The notes under the pieces were generated by a model. That model worked only from the letters and a program-made list of their open reading frames with translations, made no database searches and had not been told where the DNA came from. A program made the translations under genes and the position numbers. Shown one piece after another: positions 1 to 8,344 of a stretch of DNA of 44,424 bases; position 1 is the stretch's first letter; every line of letters begins with the position of its first letter. The DNA is taken from NCBI GenBank assembly GCA_023245765.1, contig JAHFJP010000006.1, positions 1 to 44,424 of the forward strand, read 5' to 3'. The stretch comes from Candidatus Peribacteria bacterium (GTDB lineage Bacteria > Patescibacteriota > Gracilibacteria > Peribacterales > Peribacteraceae).

Positions 1-16
1 CGCACCCCATCTTTTT

Positions 17-1399
17 ATGTCTCCGCGCACCGCTGTAAAAGCCAAAACGAACTCCGTCATGGACGCTCTCCTCAAGGATGCCCCGATGCCACTCAGGGTC
101 AAACCCGGCGAGTTGATCGAGGGCAATGTCGTCTATCGCGGGAAGAACAAATTGCTCATCGATATCGGCGGCATGGCCACGGGCATCGTCTCGGGCCGTG
201 AGCTCCGCGATTCGTTCAACACGTTCCGTGAGCTCAAGGTCGGCGATCCAGTGGCGGCGCTGGTGCTGGAGGAAGAGAACGACGAAGGCATGATCGTGCT
301 GAGCTTGCGCATGGCGAGTCAGCAGAAGGCGTGGGACCGGTTCCACCGCATGGTGGAGGCCGATACGACGATGGAATTCGTTCCGCAGGAGGCCAATAAG
401 GGAGGATTGCTCGCAAACATCGACGGCATTCGCACCTTCCTCCCCGTGAGCCAGCTCGCGCCGGTCAATTACCCGCGCGTGAACAATGCCGACACGACGG
501 AGATCATCTCGCGTCTGCAGAAGTTCGTCGGTCACAAATTCACCGTAAAGATCATCACGATGGACGAGGAGGCCGGCAAAATCGTCGTCAGTGAGCGTGA
601 GGCGCTCTCGGAGCAGCGGGCAAAATCACTCGAGCACCTCAAGATCGGTGATGTCAAAGAGGGACTGGTGAGCGGTCTGGTGAAGTTCGGGCTCTTCGTC
701 GCCTTCGACGGGCTCGAGGGTCTGGTGCACATTTCCGAAATCGCGTGGGGACACGTCAAGAACCCCTCCGAATTCGCGCAGATCGGCGACCGCGTGACAG
801 TCAAAGTGATTGGCGTGGACGGCGAAAAGCTCAGTCTCTCCATCAAGCAGCTGACGAAAGATCCGTGGGAGGAGATTGCCGAACGCTACCCCGTCGGCAA
901 GCGCGTGACGGGCACGGTCGTCCGTTTTGCCGACTACGGCGCGTTCCTGAAGCTCGAGAAGGACATCAATGGTCTCGTCCATCTGAGCGAGCTCGCACAC
1001 CACAAGGTCACCGACCCCGCCGAAGTCCTGACCATCGGCCAGAAGATCGATGCACAGGTGATCAACATCGACGTCGACGAACGCCGCATCGGTCTCTCCG
1101 TCAAAGCTCTCAAGCCCATTGATAAGGAAACGATGGAGCGGATCAAACGCGAACGCGAAGAGGAGGAGGCCAAAGCGAAGATGAAGCCGACTGAAACAGA
1201 CGGTAACGCGGGTTTGCAACCCGCGCACGCCGCCGAAGGCGGCGCCGAAAAGGATGCACCCGCCTCGGGCTTTGTAGCATCGAAAACCGGCAAGAAGTAC
1301 TACGCCGCCGACAGCGCAGCCGGGAAGAAGATCGCCGAGGAGAACCGCGTGACCTTCAAGACAGAGAAAGACGCGGAGGAAGCCGGATACAGCGCCTAA
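17..1399 (+). CDS. rpsA: 30S ribosomal protein S1-like, four S1 RNA-binding domains
   Basis: Repeated S1 motifs (GEIEGNVVYRGKNKLLIDIGG; VKEGLVSGLVKFGLFVAFDGLEGLVHISEI; GKRVTGTVVRFADYGAFLKLEKDINGLVHLSEL). Confidence 0.9.
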   Translation: MSPRTAVKAKTNSVMDALLKDAPMPLRVKPGELIEGNVVYRGKNKLLIDIGGMATGIVSGRELRDSFNTFRELKVGDPVAALVLEEENDEGMIVLSLRMASQQKAWDRFHRMVEADTTMEFVPQEANKGGLLANIDGIRTFLPVSQLAPVNYPRVNNADTTEIISRLQKFVGHKFTVKIITMDEEAGKIVVSEREALSEQRAKSLEHLKIGDVKEGLVSGLVKFGLFVAFDGLEGLVHISEIAWGHVKNPSEFAQIGDRVTVKVIGVDGEKLSLSIKQLTKDPWEEIAERYPVGKRVTGTVVRFADYGAFLKLEKDINGLVHLSELAHHKVTDPAEVLTIGQKIDAQVINIDVDERRIGLSVKALKPIDKETMERIKREREEEEAKAKMKPTETDGNAGLQPAHAAEGGAEKDAPASGFVASKTGKKYYAADSAAGKKIAEENRVTFKTEKDAEEAGYSA

Positions 1400-1493
1400 T
1401 TGACGAACGACGGAAAAAATGAAAAAGTATACGAGTGCAGCCCTGCTGCATTCGTGTACATCCGCTGTTCCTTTCTTTGTTTGGAGGATTCTC

Positions 1494-1853
1494 ATGGCCA
1501 AGCAACGTCGTTTCGAGATCAGGAAAGAGGGCGAGATCGCCATCTGTACCCTGATCGATCGCAAGATCCTGGATGAGCAGAACATCCAGGCAATCGGCGA
1601 TGACCTCTGGAAACTTGTGGACGAGGAAGGCTGCACGCAAATCGTGGTCGACTTCCAAAGGGTGGAATACTATTCATCCGCAACGAGCGGGAAATTCATC
1701 ACCCTGAACAAGAAGGTCGCTGCGAAGAACGGCAAGCTCGTCCTATGCAGTGTCAACGAAGACATCTTCGAAGTCTTCGAGATTCAGCGGCTGGACAGGC
1801 TCTTCACCTTCTGCAAAGACGAGGCTGATGCCCTGAAGAAATTCCAAGAATAG
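1494..1853 (+). CDS. STAS-domain protein (anti-sigma factor antagonist-like)
   Basis: ORF 1419..1853 trimmed to ATG 1494 preceded by GGAGG; 'IVVDFQRVEYYSSATSGKFITLNKKVAAKNGKLVLCSVNEDIFEVFEIQRLDRLF' is STAS-like. Confidence 0.8.
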   Translation: MAKQRRFEIRKEGEIAICTLIDRKILDEQNIQAIGDDLWKLVDEEGCTQIVVDFQRVEYYSSATSGKFITLNKKVAAKNGKLVLCSVNEDIFEVFEIQRLDRLFTFCKDEADALKKFQE

Positions 1854-1911
1854 CCAAGGATGGCGATGTACTAAATCAACAGCTCTCTCGTATGCGTATG
1901 AGAGAGCTGTT

Positions 1912-2238
1912 TTAGGAATCCAGTGCTGCATCACTCAAAAAATGCAAATGCAAATACGGCACCAGCGTGTACTTCCCCACGTGGAACATCAGCTTGTAGT
2001 CGGCAATCCCCTTTTCCTTTCCAAACGCCCTCGCTTTTTTGATGAGCAGCCCAGGCAAATCCTCCGTCTCGGGCGTCAGATGCGCGAGTGATTGCACGAA
2101 ACGCTTTGGGATGAAGAGCAGATGCAGCGGCGCCTGCGGATGAATGTCTTTGATCACGAGTACGTCGTCGTCTTCGTAGAGGATCGTGGATGGTAGTTCG
2201 CGATCGAGTATTTTGTGGAAAATGGTTCGCTCTTCCAT
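1912..2238 (-). CDS. HIT-family protein
   Basis: MEERTIFHKILDRELPSTILYEDDDVLVIKDIHPQAPLHLLFIPKRF...VPYLHLHFLSD; HIT fold motif with first triad His replaced by Tyr. Confidence 0.85.
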   Translation of the reverse strand: MEERTIFHKILDRELPSTILYEDDDVLVIKDIHPQAPLHLLFIPKRFVQSLAHLTPETEDLPGLLIKKARAFGKEKGIADYKLMFHVGKYTLVPYLHLHFLSDAALDS

Positions 2239-2252
2239 GGATCGATGGTAGG

Positions 2253-2324
2253 TAAACGATGAAAACGATGCAAACAACGTAAACGACGATCCTCGTTTTC
2301 TTCGATTCCTTCGATTGCCTCGTT
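2253..2324. repeat. Array of eight 9-nt units, first four oriented xAAACGAyG, last four complementary-like (TCGTT/TTCGAT)
   Basis: taaacgatg aaaacgatg caaacaacg taaacgacg | atcctcgtt ttcttcgat tccttcgat tgcctcgtt, all in one 9-nt phase. Confidence 0.7.
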
Positions 2325-2372
2325 TGCCTTCTAATTGACTTTTACGCCAAAAAACGCGACAATATAAGGAGT

Positions 2373-2879
2373 ATGGCCAATTCCCTCTCCTCTTCGGCGG
2401 ACAAGAAAATGGGCTCTTTGACGTCGGTCGAGACCAGTCGCCTGATTGTGCGACAGCCGGGGAAGCTGCAGGAACTGACCAACCTCCTCGAGACGTTCGA
2501 GAACTTCAGTGCACGCGTCAGTGAACGCAGCGGCGAGGATCGCTCGGGCGATCTGGGCGGCGCGGGTGCGGCTGCGACGGGCGGTGCGCAGGGCACGCAG
2601 GGAACGACGACGCGCGATCTTGCATTGAAGAATATTCCCGCAGCGGAGGTCATGAAGGGAAGATTGACGCAGCACATTCGTCAGGAAACGCGAAAGCTCG
2701 AGCGCCTCGCGGCGAAAGTCGCGCGTTCCTCGGATCCCGGAGCGGCCCACAAACTCAACGAGCTCTACGCCAAAATCCGGCGCCTGAATTCCCTCGTCTA
2801 CGATATCCTTGAAGCATCGCTCGAAGTGCTGAAGAGATTCTTCGTTCGGGTCTTCATAGACAATCAGCCCATACTGTAA
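2373..2879 (+). CDS. Hypothetical protein
   Basis: 168-aa ORF, GGAG upstream of ATG, low-complexity Gly/Ala/Thr linker between helical segments. Confidence 0.65.
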   Translation: MANSLSSSADKKMGSLTSVETSRLIVRQPGKLQELTNLLETFENFSARVSERSGEDRSGDLGGAGAAATGGAQGTQGTTTRDLALKNIPAAEVMKGRLTQHIRQETRKLERLAAKVARSSDPGAAHKLNELYAKIRRLNSLVYDILEASLEVLKRFFVRVFIDNQPIL

Positions 2880-2880
2880 T

Positions 2881-2906
2881 TGTCACCCTGAGCGTAGCGA
2901 AGGGTT
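2881..2906. repeat. Short dispersed palindromic repeat (ACCCTGAGCGTAGCGAAGGGT type)
   Basis: tgtcACCCTgagcgtagcgaAGGGT; same core as 42021..42041 and 42067..42087. Confidence 0.7.
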
Positions 2907-3210
2907 ATCGGGGCGACCGTACCTGCACATTCTCGACCTGAATGGCGATCCGGTTGATGAAGTCACCGAGAATCGGAACCCATTCGACACGGTGCAGCGT
3001 CCAGACAATGACGGGGATGAGAACGGCGAACGCGGTGATGGCTCCGAGACCGTACACGATGCCACGGATGTAGCTCATGAACAGATGTTTCCCGGGATGG
3101 ATGACGTACTCAAACTGCCTTGGCAAACGATTGACCGTCCGTTCCAGGCTGCGCAGCGCCTGGGTTAACTCACTGCCCTTTGCCGGCAATGAGGAACGCG
3201 GGGTGCGCAT
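2905..3210 (-). CDS. Hypothetical membrane protein
   Basis: MRTPRSSLPAKGSELTQALRSLERTVNRLPRQFEYVIHPGKHLFMSYIRGIVYGLGAITAFAVLIPVIVWTLHRVEW; predicted TM helix; start trimmed. Confidence 0.6.
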   Translation of the reverse strand: MRTPRSSLPAKGSELTQALRSLERTVNRLPRQFEYVIHPGKHLFMSYIRGIVYGLGAITAFAVLIPVIVWTLHRVEWVPILGDFINRIAIQVENVQVRSPR

Positions 3211-3220
3211 GAACAGATGA

Positions 3221-3511
3221 TCAGACCGACTCGATATCGAACGGCTTTCCGCTCTTGGTTTTCTTCTTTTTGGAATGATGCTGAATGTGGTCGACCACCC
3301 AGGTAAGCGCTTCGTCAATAATAGAGAGAGGCTTGAGAATCATCGTCTCCACCTGCGCAGTTGTTTCTTCAAGGCGTCGCGTGATCTTGCGCAGGTCCGT
3401 GACGATGAAGAGTAAATGATAGAGCACCACAATAATCATCACGGCAACGAGCGCATACAGGACTGAGAGCAGCCCCTGCATCGTGACGGTGACGTCGGAA
3501 AACTGGAACAT
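3221..3511 (-). CDS. Hypothetical single-TM protein
   Basis: LLSVLYALVAVMIIVVLYHLLFI TM helix followed by Lys-rich tail; abuts previous gene. Confidence 0.6.
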   Translation of the reverse strand: MFQFSDVTVTMQGLLSVLYALVAVMIIVVLYHLLFIVTDLRKITRRLEETTAQVETMILKPLSIIDEALTWVVDHIQHHSKKKKTKSGKPFDIESV

Positions 3512-3562
3512 TGGTTGGCTTTGAGCCTACGGCATGGGAAGATCAGGCGCAATTCTCCTCCA

Positions 3563-3844
3563 ATGCGTTCCATGGTGCAGTACATCTGGCGGCTCCCGAG
3601 CAATTTCCTCGTCGTGCTGATCGATCTGTATCAGGCGACGCTCTCGCCCGATCATGGTCCTCTGAAGGTTCTGTATCCCTATGGATTCTGCAGGCATGAG
3701 CCGACCTGTTCAATGTATGCGAAGGAAGTCCTGCGCGAGCAGGGCACTTTCGTGGGGACTCTGCTGACACTATGCCGCCTCGCCCGATGCAATCCCTGGA
3801 CTCCGATACATGAGTCCAAATGGCAGAGATGTTCAAAGATCTAA
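3563..3844 (+). CDS. yidD: Membrane protein insertion efficiency factor YidD-like
   Basis: LIDLYQATLSPDHGP...GFCRHEPTCSMYAKEVLREQGTFVGTLLTLCRLARCNPWTP matches the YidD pattern; start could be 3515. Confidence 0.8.
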   Translation: MRSMVQYIWRLPSNFLVVLIDLYQATLSPDHGPLKVLYPYGFCRHEPTCSMYAKEVLREQGTFVGTLLTLCRLARCNPWTPIHESKWQRCSKI

Positions 3845-3906
3845 GGCCTTCTCACCGACACCGGATTTCAGTATCCTGTCCGGGCGTTCATTTTGAAGAA
3901 CCTCAA

Positions 3907-3981
3907 GCGGGTGTCGTATAATGGTTATTACCCCAGGTTTCCAACCTGGTGACGACGGTTCGATTCCGTTCACCCGCTCCA
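3907..3981 (+). tRNA. tRNA-Gly, anticodon TCC, CCA encoded
   Basis: gcgggtg...cacccgc acceptor pairing; ccagg-tttccaa-cctgg anticodon arm; ggttcgattcc T arm; tCCA end. Confidence 0.9.
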
Positions 3982-4009
3982 TTGACAAAAATTTATTACA
4001 TGAAATAAT
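3982..4009 (+). promoter_or_regulatory. Sigma70-like promoter directly after tRNA CCA, predicting a leaderless transcript of 4016
   Basis: TTGACA (3982-3987), AATAAT (4004-4009), ATG at 4016. Confidence 0.6.
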
Positions 4010-4015
4010 ACAATT

Positions 4016-4468
4016 ATGAGTATATCCGTCCTTACCAGAACTATTGAAGACCTGGTACGCCTTGATTCAGCTCCTTGCGGATTTTGCCATCATGGAACGA
4101 CGGGCTGTGATGATACTGTGAGAAGTGTAAGAGCGGGCTGTGCTCATCCCGAACCCGGCAAACATGTCATCGAAGTTGCCATTGCAAACCTCCAGCAGAT
4201 CGGAGTAGTGACTGAGGCGCAGGCAAAAGAATTCAGAGGACGTTTCAACAGTTCGCAGGGAGATCTGATTGTATTAGATTTTAGACATGCCATTGGAGTG
4301 AGTTTGAATACTGTGACAAGAGGAAGAGATTCTTCAGCGATGATGAATCCCATTCCACAGCAAACAGGAATTATTCGTGGCCGATTGGGCATCGTTTCTG
4401 ATCTATTGGATATTGCTGAGGATGCTCTGGGCAAACTTGAAACTGCTAACATGGACACGCACTCCTAG
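4016..4468 (+). CDS. Hypothetical protein
   Basis: 150-aa ORF in AT-rich segment, N-terminal CGFCHHGTTGC motif; no recognised family. Confidence 0.6.
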   Translation: MSISVLTRTIEDLVRLDSAPCGFCHHGTTGCDDTVRSVRAGCAHPEPGKHVIEVAIANLQQIGVVTEAQAKEFRGRFNSSQGDLIVLDFRHAIGVSLNTVTRGRDSSAMMNPIPQQTGIIRGRLGIVSDLLDIAEDALGKLETANMDTHS

Positions 4469-4495
4469 TCGGACATATAAGAGTTGTAATAACAT

Positions 4496-4512
4496 CCAGT
4501 AACCCGCTCCAT
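4496..4512 (+). repeat. Direct repeat resembling tRNA-Gly 3' end (ccagtaACCCGCTCCAT)
   Basis: ACCCGCTCCAT identical to 3972..3982 of the tRNA end; related copy at 5720..5736. Confidence 0.6.
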
Positions 4513-4590
4513 CTACATCTCATTCCATTTGGCGATTTGGAATATTTTGCAATATGACGGTGAACGGAAATGCAACTATACTCGTTTCCT

Positions 4591-5661
4591 ATGGATAGAC
4601 GCGTATTTGTTTTTGCTGCACTTCTTGTATTTTCGGCCTGTGCGAAGCAACCACCGAAAAGCGAAGACATACTTTCAACGGGCTCTGGTCACAAATTTAC
4701 ACTTCGCTTTGCGGATGTCGTTACAGGTCCCATCAGCATCAAGGCAGACTTTCCCAATCCAAATCCAGATTATGCCTATACGAATGACGGTCCGACAGCA
4801 TGGCCTTGCGATACAATTGCTTTCAATCCCGGCAAAAGCCCGACGAGTCTTCCCAATACGAATGGTGGACCGCAGATTGCAGTCACATCGGAAGATCCAA
4901 TACAACTGAGTGGTGGATACGTCCTTCATCCATACAAACTATCCTGTAATTCGTATGTGTTGGAAGTAACGAACAATGAAAAACGCCATGCACTGTATAC
5001 AGGCGTACATCAATGGAGGGTTTCTGGAGACGGAACCTCCCTAGCATTGGAAGGTATTACACAAAAAGACGGAATTTGGAGAAATGAGCTTCGACTGATC
5101 AACATCGCCTCGAAGACGTTCAGGAACATTCCAATCGTTCCCTGCTCAAGTATGTTTGCCTATGACCCATGGTCGGGAAATCGTTTCGTCACCTACGGCA
5201 GTTCGGTAGATTTCAATACAGAGATTTGCACATGGGATTCTCAGGGAAAAAATCTCGCTCACATCACCGTCTCACAGGAGAAAACTCTGTGGCCTCCGAT
5301 GATTGCAGCTGTGGATATCAAAAAAATCGGTTACATCAATGACAGCAGCGATATATTCTATGTTGTTTTGCCACGACGTTATATTGCGGGATATGAAACT
5401 GCGAATCCTGACGCTGATCCAGGCAAGAACGCCGTGACCATTATCAATACACGAAGGCCAACGCAAAAAGTTGTCGGCTACTTTAATGCGATAACTCCAC
5501 AGAAACATGCTCTAGATTTTCAGTTCGATTTTTCTTCATTTACGTTTGAAAAACCAATTGTTCGCTATCGTCTGGCGGAATTCATGCTGATGGACAACGG
5601 CCAAGAGGGATTTGCGCAAGATTCCTGGTCGGACTGGAAGGAAATCAGCGTCTGGGAGTAA
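4591..5661 (+). CDS. Putative lipoprotein of unknown function
   Basis: MDRRVFVFAALLVFSACAKQPP lipobox; beta-rich body; TATACT 8 nt upstream of ATG 4591. Confidence 0.7.
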   Translation: MDRRVFVFAALLVFSACAKQPPKSEDILSTGSGHKFTLRFADVVTGPISIKADFPNPNPDYAYTNDGPTAWPCDTIAFNPGKSPTSLPNTNGGPQIAVTSEDPIQLSGGYVLHPYKLSCNSYVLEVTNNEKRHALYTGVHQWRVSGDGTSLALEGITQKDGIWRNELRLINIASKTFRNIPIVPCSSMFAYDPWSGNRFVTYGSSVDFNTEICTWDSQGKNLAHITVSQEKTLWPPMIAAVDIKKIGYINDSSDIFYVVLPRRYIAGYETANPDADPGKNAVTIINTRRPTQKVVGYFNAITPQKHALDFQFDFSSFTFEKPIVRYRLAEFMLMDNGQEGFAQDSWSDWKEISVWE

Positions 5662-5719
5662 AAGTTCTGCCTTCACGGATACAAACTCCTGGCCGGATTC
5701 ATCACGGCTGTACGAACAG

Positions 5720-5736
5720 CCAGCAACCCGCCCCAC
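5720..5736 (+). repeat. Second tRNA-3'-end-like direct repeat (ccagcaACCCGCcCCAc)
   Basis: Matches 4496..4512 at 14 of 17 positions by eye. Confidence 0.5.
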
Positions 5737-5818
5737 TACCAGAATTGCTATAGCGTTCAGAAGGGAGCACTACCAAAAATGCTAGAGCGTTTTGCGATTG
5801 CGAGTCGATTGACTGAAT

Positions 5819-5849
5819 TTGACATAATAACATTATTATAGTATATAAT
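5819..5849 (+). promoter_or_regulatory. Sigma70-like promoter for the ATP-grasp gene
   Basis: TTGACA (5819-5824), TATATA/TATAAT (5842-5849), ATG at 5858. Confidence 0.65.
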
Positions 5850-5857
5850 CAGTATAT

Positions 5858-7219
5858 ATGAGAGCGAACGAACTGTTCGTCATCGGCATCGGAAAGGACC
5901 CAACGCACATCGATGCATGTACCAGAACGTACAAAAAACCCGATGCGCTCTTTACGGTCAACAGCACCAACTACGTCGATCCCGAGACCAGGGATACGGC
6001 CTTTGGAGAATTTCTCACGCCACCCGAAAGCATGCCCTTGTCCGAACCGATTCTGCACAGCATCCTTGCGGTCGACAATTATCTTCCACCGGAGTTTCTG
6101 CATCCGGATGTTCCTCGGGAAACGCTCTTGCGAAGCATCGGGAATTTTCGGCGCGCATTTCTCGATTGCGTTGCGAGTGCAGGCAGAAAGAAAGTGGTTA
6201 TGAATACGTATTTCAATTCACCATTCGTGGAGAATTTTAGAAAGCAGGGCTACATCGTCACCGGACCGAACGAGAAGATCGTTGAACAATTCTCCAGTAA
6301 AACCATGGCATACCGACTTGCCCAAAGCCTGGGTATTCCCGTACCGGAAGGGAATGTGGTGGACTCTCTGGACTCCGTTGCGACGCTCTTTAAAGAACTG
6401 GTACAAAAATACGGATCTGCATTCGTATCCTCGGACAAAGGAAGCGGCGGGAAAAATTCTCTGCGGATCAGCAATGTCGAACAATTGCGCGCGTTCAATG
6501 AGCACCCACCGTTTCTCGTCACGGGATGGATGGAGAAACTTGCCTCGCCCAATTCGCTCGTTCTCATCGGGAATGACCAGGTCCTATATGTCGGTCTCAC
6601 CGATCAAATCATCAAAAAGGACGTCCTGTACTACGGCAACTCCTATCCATCGAAACTGGCACCAGACCAGCAGCAAAGAATAGAGACGTTCTCCCTGATG
6701 CTTGGGCGCGCGATGCAAAAGAGAGGGTACAGGGGCTTCGCCGGCTTCGACTGGATCGCGACCGCTGAGGGGGCAGAATATTTTTCGGAGATAAATCCGC
6801 GAAAAAACAGATCGTCGTCCATGCTCATCAGTTATCTGGACACCCACCGAGATCCAGGGACACCGAGCCTGACGGAACTGGAGATGCTGACCACTCTCGG
6901 AGAAGAGTGGAATACTCTCCCCGAATCGTCGCCCCCAAATCTGCATTGGGCCATGCAGCTCTACAAAACACACGGGAAAGCCGTCGTGAAGAACACGATC
7001 CGACCACAATTCGATGATCGAAGTATTTTTCAAGGAGCAGGAAATGACGACCGCGTGAGCATTCTGAACTTTCCCCGGGCAGGGACGACGCTCAGCCAAT
7101 TTCCTCAAATGCACGATCTTGCCAGAATAATCGCCGTCGGAAGGAGCGGCGATGCTGTCTCACAGTTGATCGCCACTGCCCGGGCCACAATTCGCGACTC
7201 GTATCAAAAGAAATCCTGA
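5858..7219 (+). CDS. ATP-grasp domain protein (carboxylate-amine/peptide ligase-like)
   Basis: SSKTMAYRLAQSLGIPVPEGNVV...FVSSDKGSGGKNSLRI...GFAGFDWIATAEGAEYFSEINPRKNRSS typical ATP-grasp motifs. Confidence 0.8.
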   Translation: MRANELFVIGIGKDPTHIDACTRTYKKPDALFTVNSTNYVDPETRDTAFGEFLTPPESMPLSEPILHSILAVDNYLPPEFLHPDVPRETLLRSIGNFRRAFLDCVASAGRKKVVMNTYFNSPFVENFRKQGYIVTGPNEKIVEQFSSKTMAYRLAQSLGIPVPEGNVVDSLDSVATLFKELVQKYGSAFVSSDKGSGGKNSLRISNVEQLRAFNEHPPFLVTGWMEKLASPNSLVLIGNDQVLYVGLTDQIIKKDVLYYGNSYPSKLAPDQQQRIETFSLMLGRAMQKRGYRGFAGFDWIATAEGAEYFSEINPRKNRSSSMLISYLDTHRDPGTPSLTELEMLTTLGEEWNTLPESSPPNLHWAMQLYKTHGKAVVKNTIRPQFDDRSIFQGAGNDDRVSILNFPRAGTTLSQFPQMHDLARIIAVGRSGDAVSQLIATARATIRDSYQKKS

Positions 7220-7333
7220 ACTTCGCGTGAAATGACAATGACAGTTCGTCAGGGTACAAGGCAGAAAAATGGCAATAAGGGCGACTTGTGGACCCGCCAG
7301 AGTGAGGCGCATACTCTGGCTACAGTGCGTCTC

Positions 7334-8335
7334 ATGCGCAAATTTCCGTCGGCGCGAGTATTTCTGAGCCACGTGTTGGCATTCTCGTTCGGGGCTCTGA
7401 TATTGCTCGGACTACTGAACGTCAATGCATGGAACACCACATGCTCTCGTGACTTCGATCTCCTCAATCCCGAGTTACAATGTGATAAGGGGTTCAAGGA
7501 GGGGGTGTGGGACTACGAGCCGCTACGCGATGCGCTCACAGCAAAGAAACTTGCATACAAGGCCGCGGGAACCGTATCGCATCTTTCCATCTATTTCCGC
7601 GATCTGAATAACGGGCCCCGGTTCGGCATCGGAGAGTATGACAAATTCCATCCAGCCAGTCTGCGGAAGCTCCCCGTGTTGATTGCCTATCTCCACATGG
7701 CCGACCTCAACCCCGCAATTCTCGATCAGACGACATCCTTTTCTGAAGCACTCAAAACCAGTCCGAATATTGAAGAATCGGAGCAGACGATCAAGCCCAA
7801 TACCCCCTACACCGTTCGTGAATTACTGACGAAAATGATCGTCTATTCCGATAATTCCTCCTTCACGCTGCTCGTCAACGAACTGAACACCTCTCCGCCG
7901 GTTCTTCCCTACTCTACGTTCCGCGATCTCGACATTCTGCGCATGATGCTCGATCCCAACGGGGATTATGTTTCCATTCAAAACTACGCCAATCTCTTTC
8001 CCGTCCTGTACAACACGGGATATTTATCCAAAGAAATGTCGCAATATGCCCTCGAACTTCTGTCGCAGGTTACATACAAAGAAGGCCTTGTTGCTGGAGT
8101 ACCGCCGGATACCCGCGTCGCCCACAAATTCGGCCAACGGTACGTCGGCAAAGAAACCGAACTGCACGATTGCGGCATTGTGTACCACCCCGAAGCAGCA
8201 TACGTGCTCTGCGTCATGACCAGCGGCAGGAATTTTGACCGGCAGAAGTCCGTGATCGCCGATGTTTCCCGAACCGTGTATGACGCCGTTACGTCGGTGT
8301 CAAAGGACGAACTTGATCGTCCGACATCACTGTAA
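7334..8335 (+). CDS. Serine hydrolase, class A beta-lactamase-like/penicillin-binding fold, N-terminal TM anchor
   Basis: SLRK (SxxK), YSDNSS (SDN), HKFGQR (KTG-like); N-terminal hydrophobic segment. Confidence 0.75.
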   Translation: MRKFPSARVFLSHVLAFSFGALILLGLLNVNAWNTTCSRDFDLLNPELQCDKGFKEGVWDYEPLRDALTAKKLAYKAAGTVSHLSIYFRDLNNGPRFGIGEYDKFHPASLRKLPVLIAYLHMADLNPAILDQTTSFSEALKTSPNIEESEQTIKPNTPYTVRELLTKMIVYSDNSSFTLLVNELNTSPPVLPYSTFRDLDILRMMLDPNGDYVSIQNYANLFPVLYNTGYLSKEMSQYALELLSQVTYKEGLVAGVPPDTRVAHKFGQRYVGKETELHDCGIVYHPEAAYVLCVMTSGRNFDRQKSVIADVSRTVYDAVTSVSKDELDRPTSL

Positions 8336-8344
8336 ACCCTCGTA

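Noticed and set aside
626-1636. 336-aa minus-strand ORF opposite rpsA
   Set aside because: Shadow ORF; sense frame has unambiguous S1 domains
3982-5850. Prophage or transposon
   Set aside because: No integrase, transposase or phage structural genes visible; only tRNA-like repeats and AT-rich unknown genes
7334-8335. Antibiotic-resistance beta-lactamase
   Set aside because: Only general serine-hydrolase motifs are present, KTG is KFG, and the Glu166-type motif is not evident; function left as hydrolase
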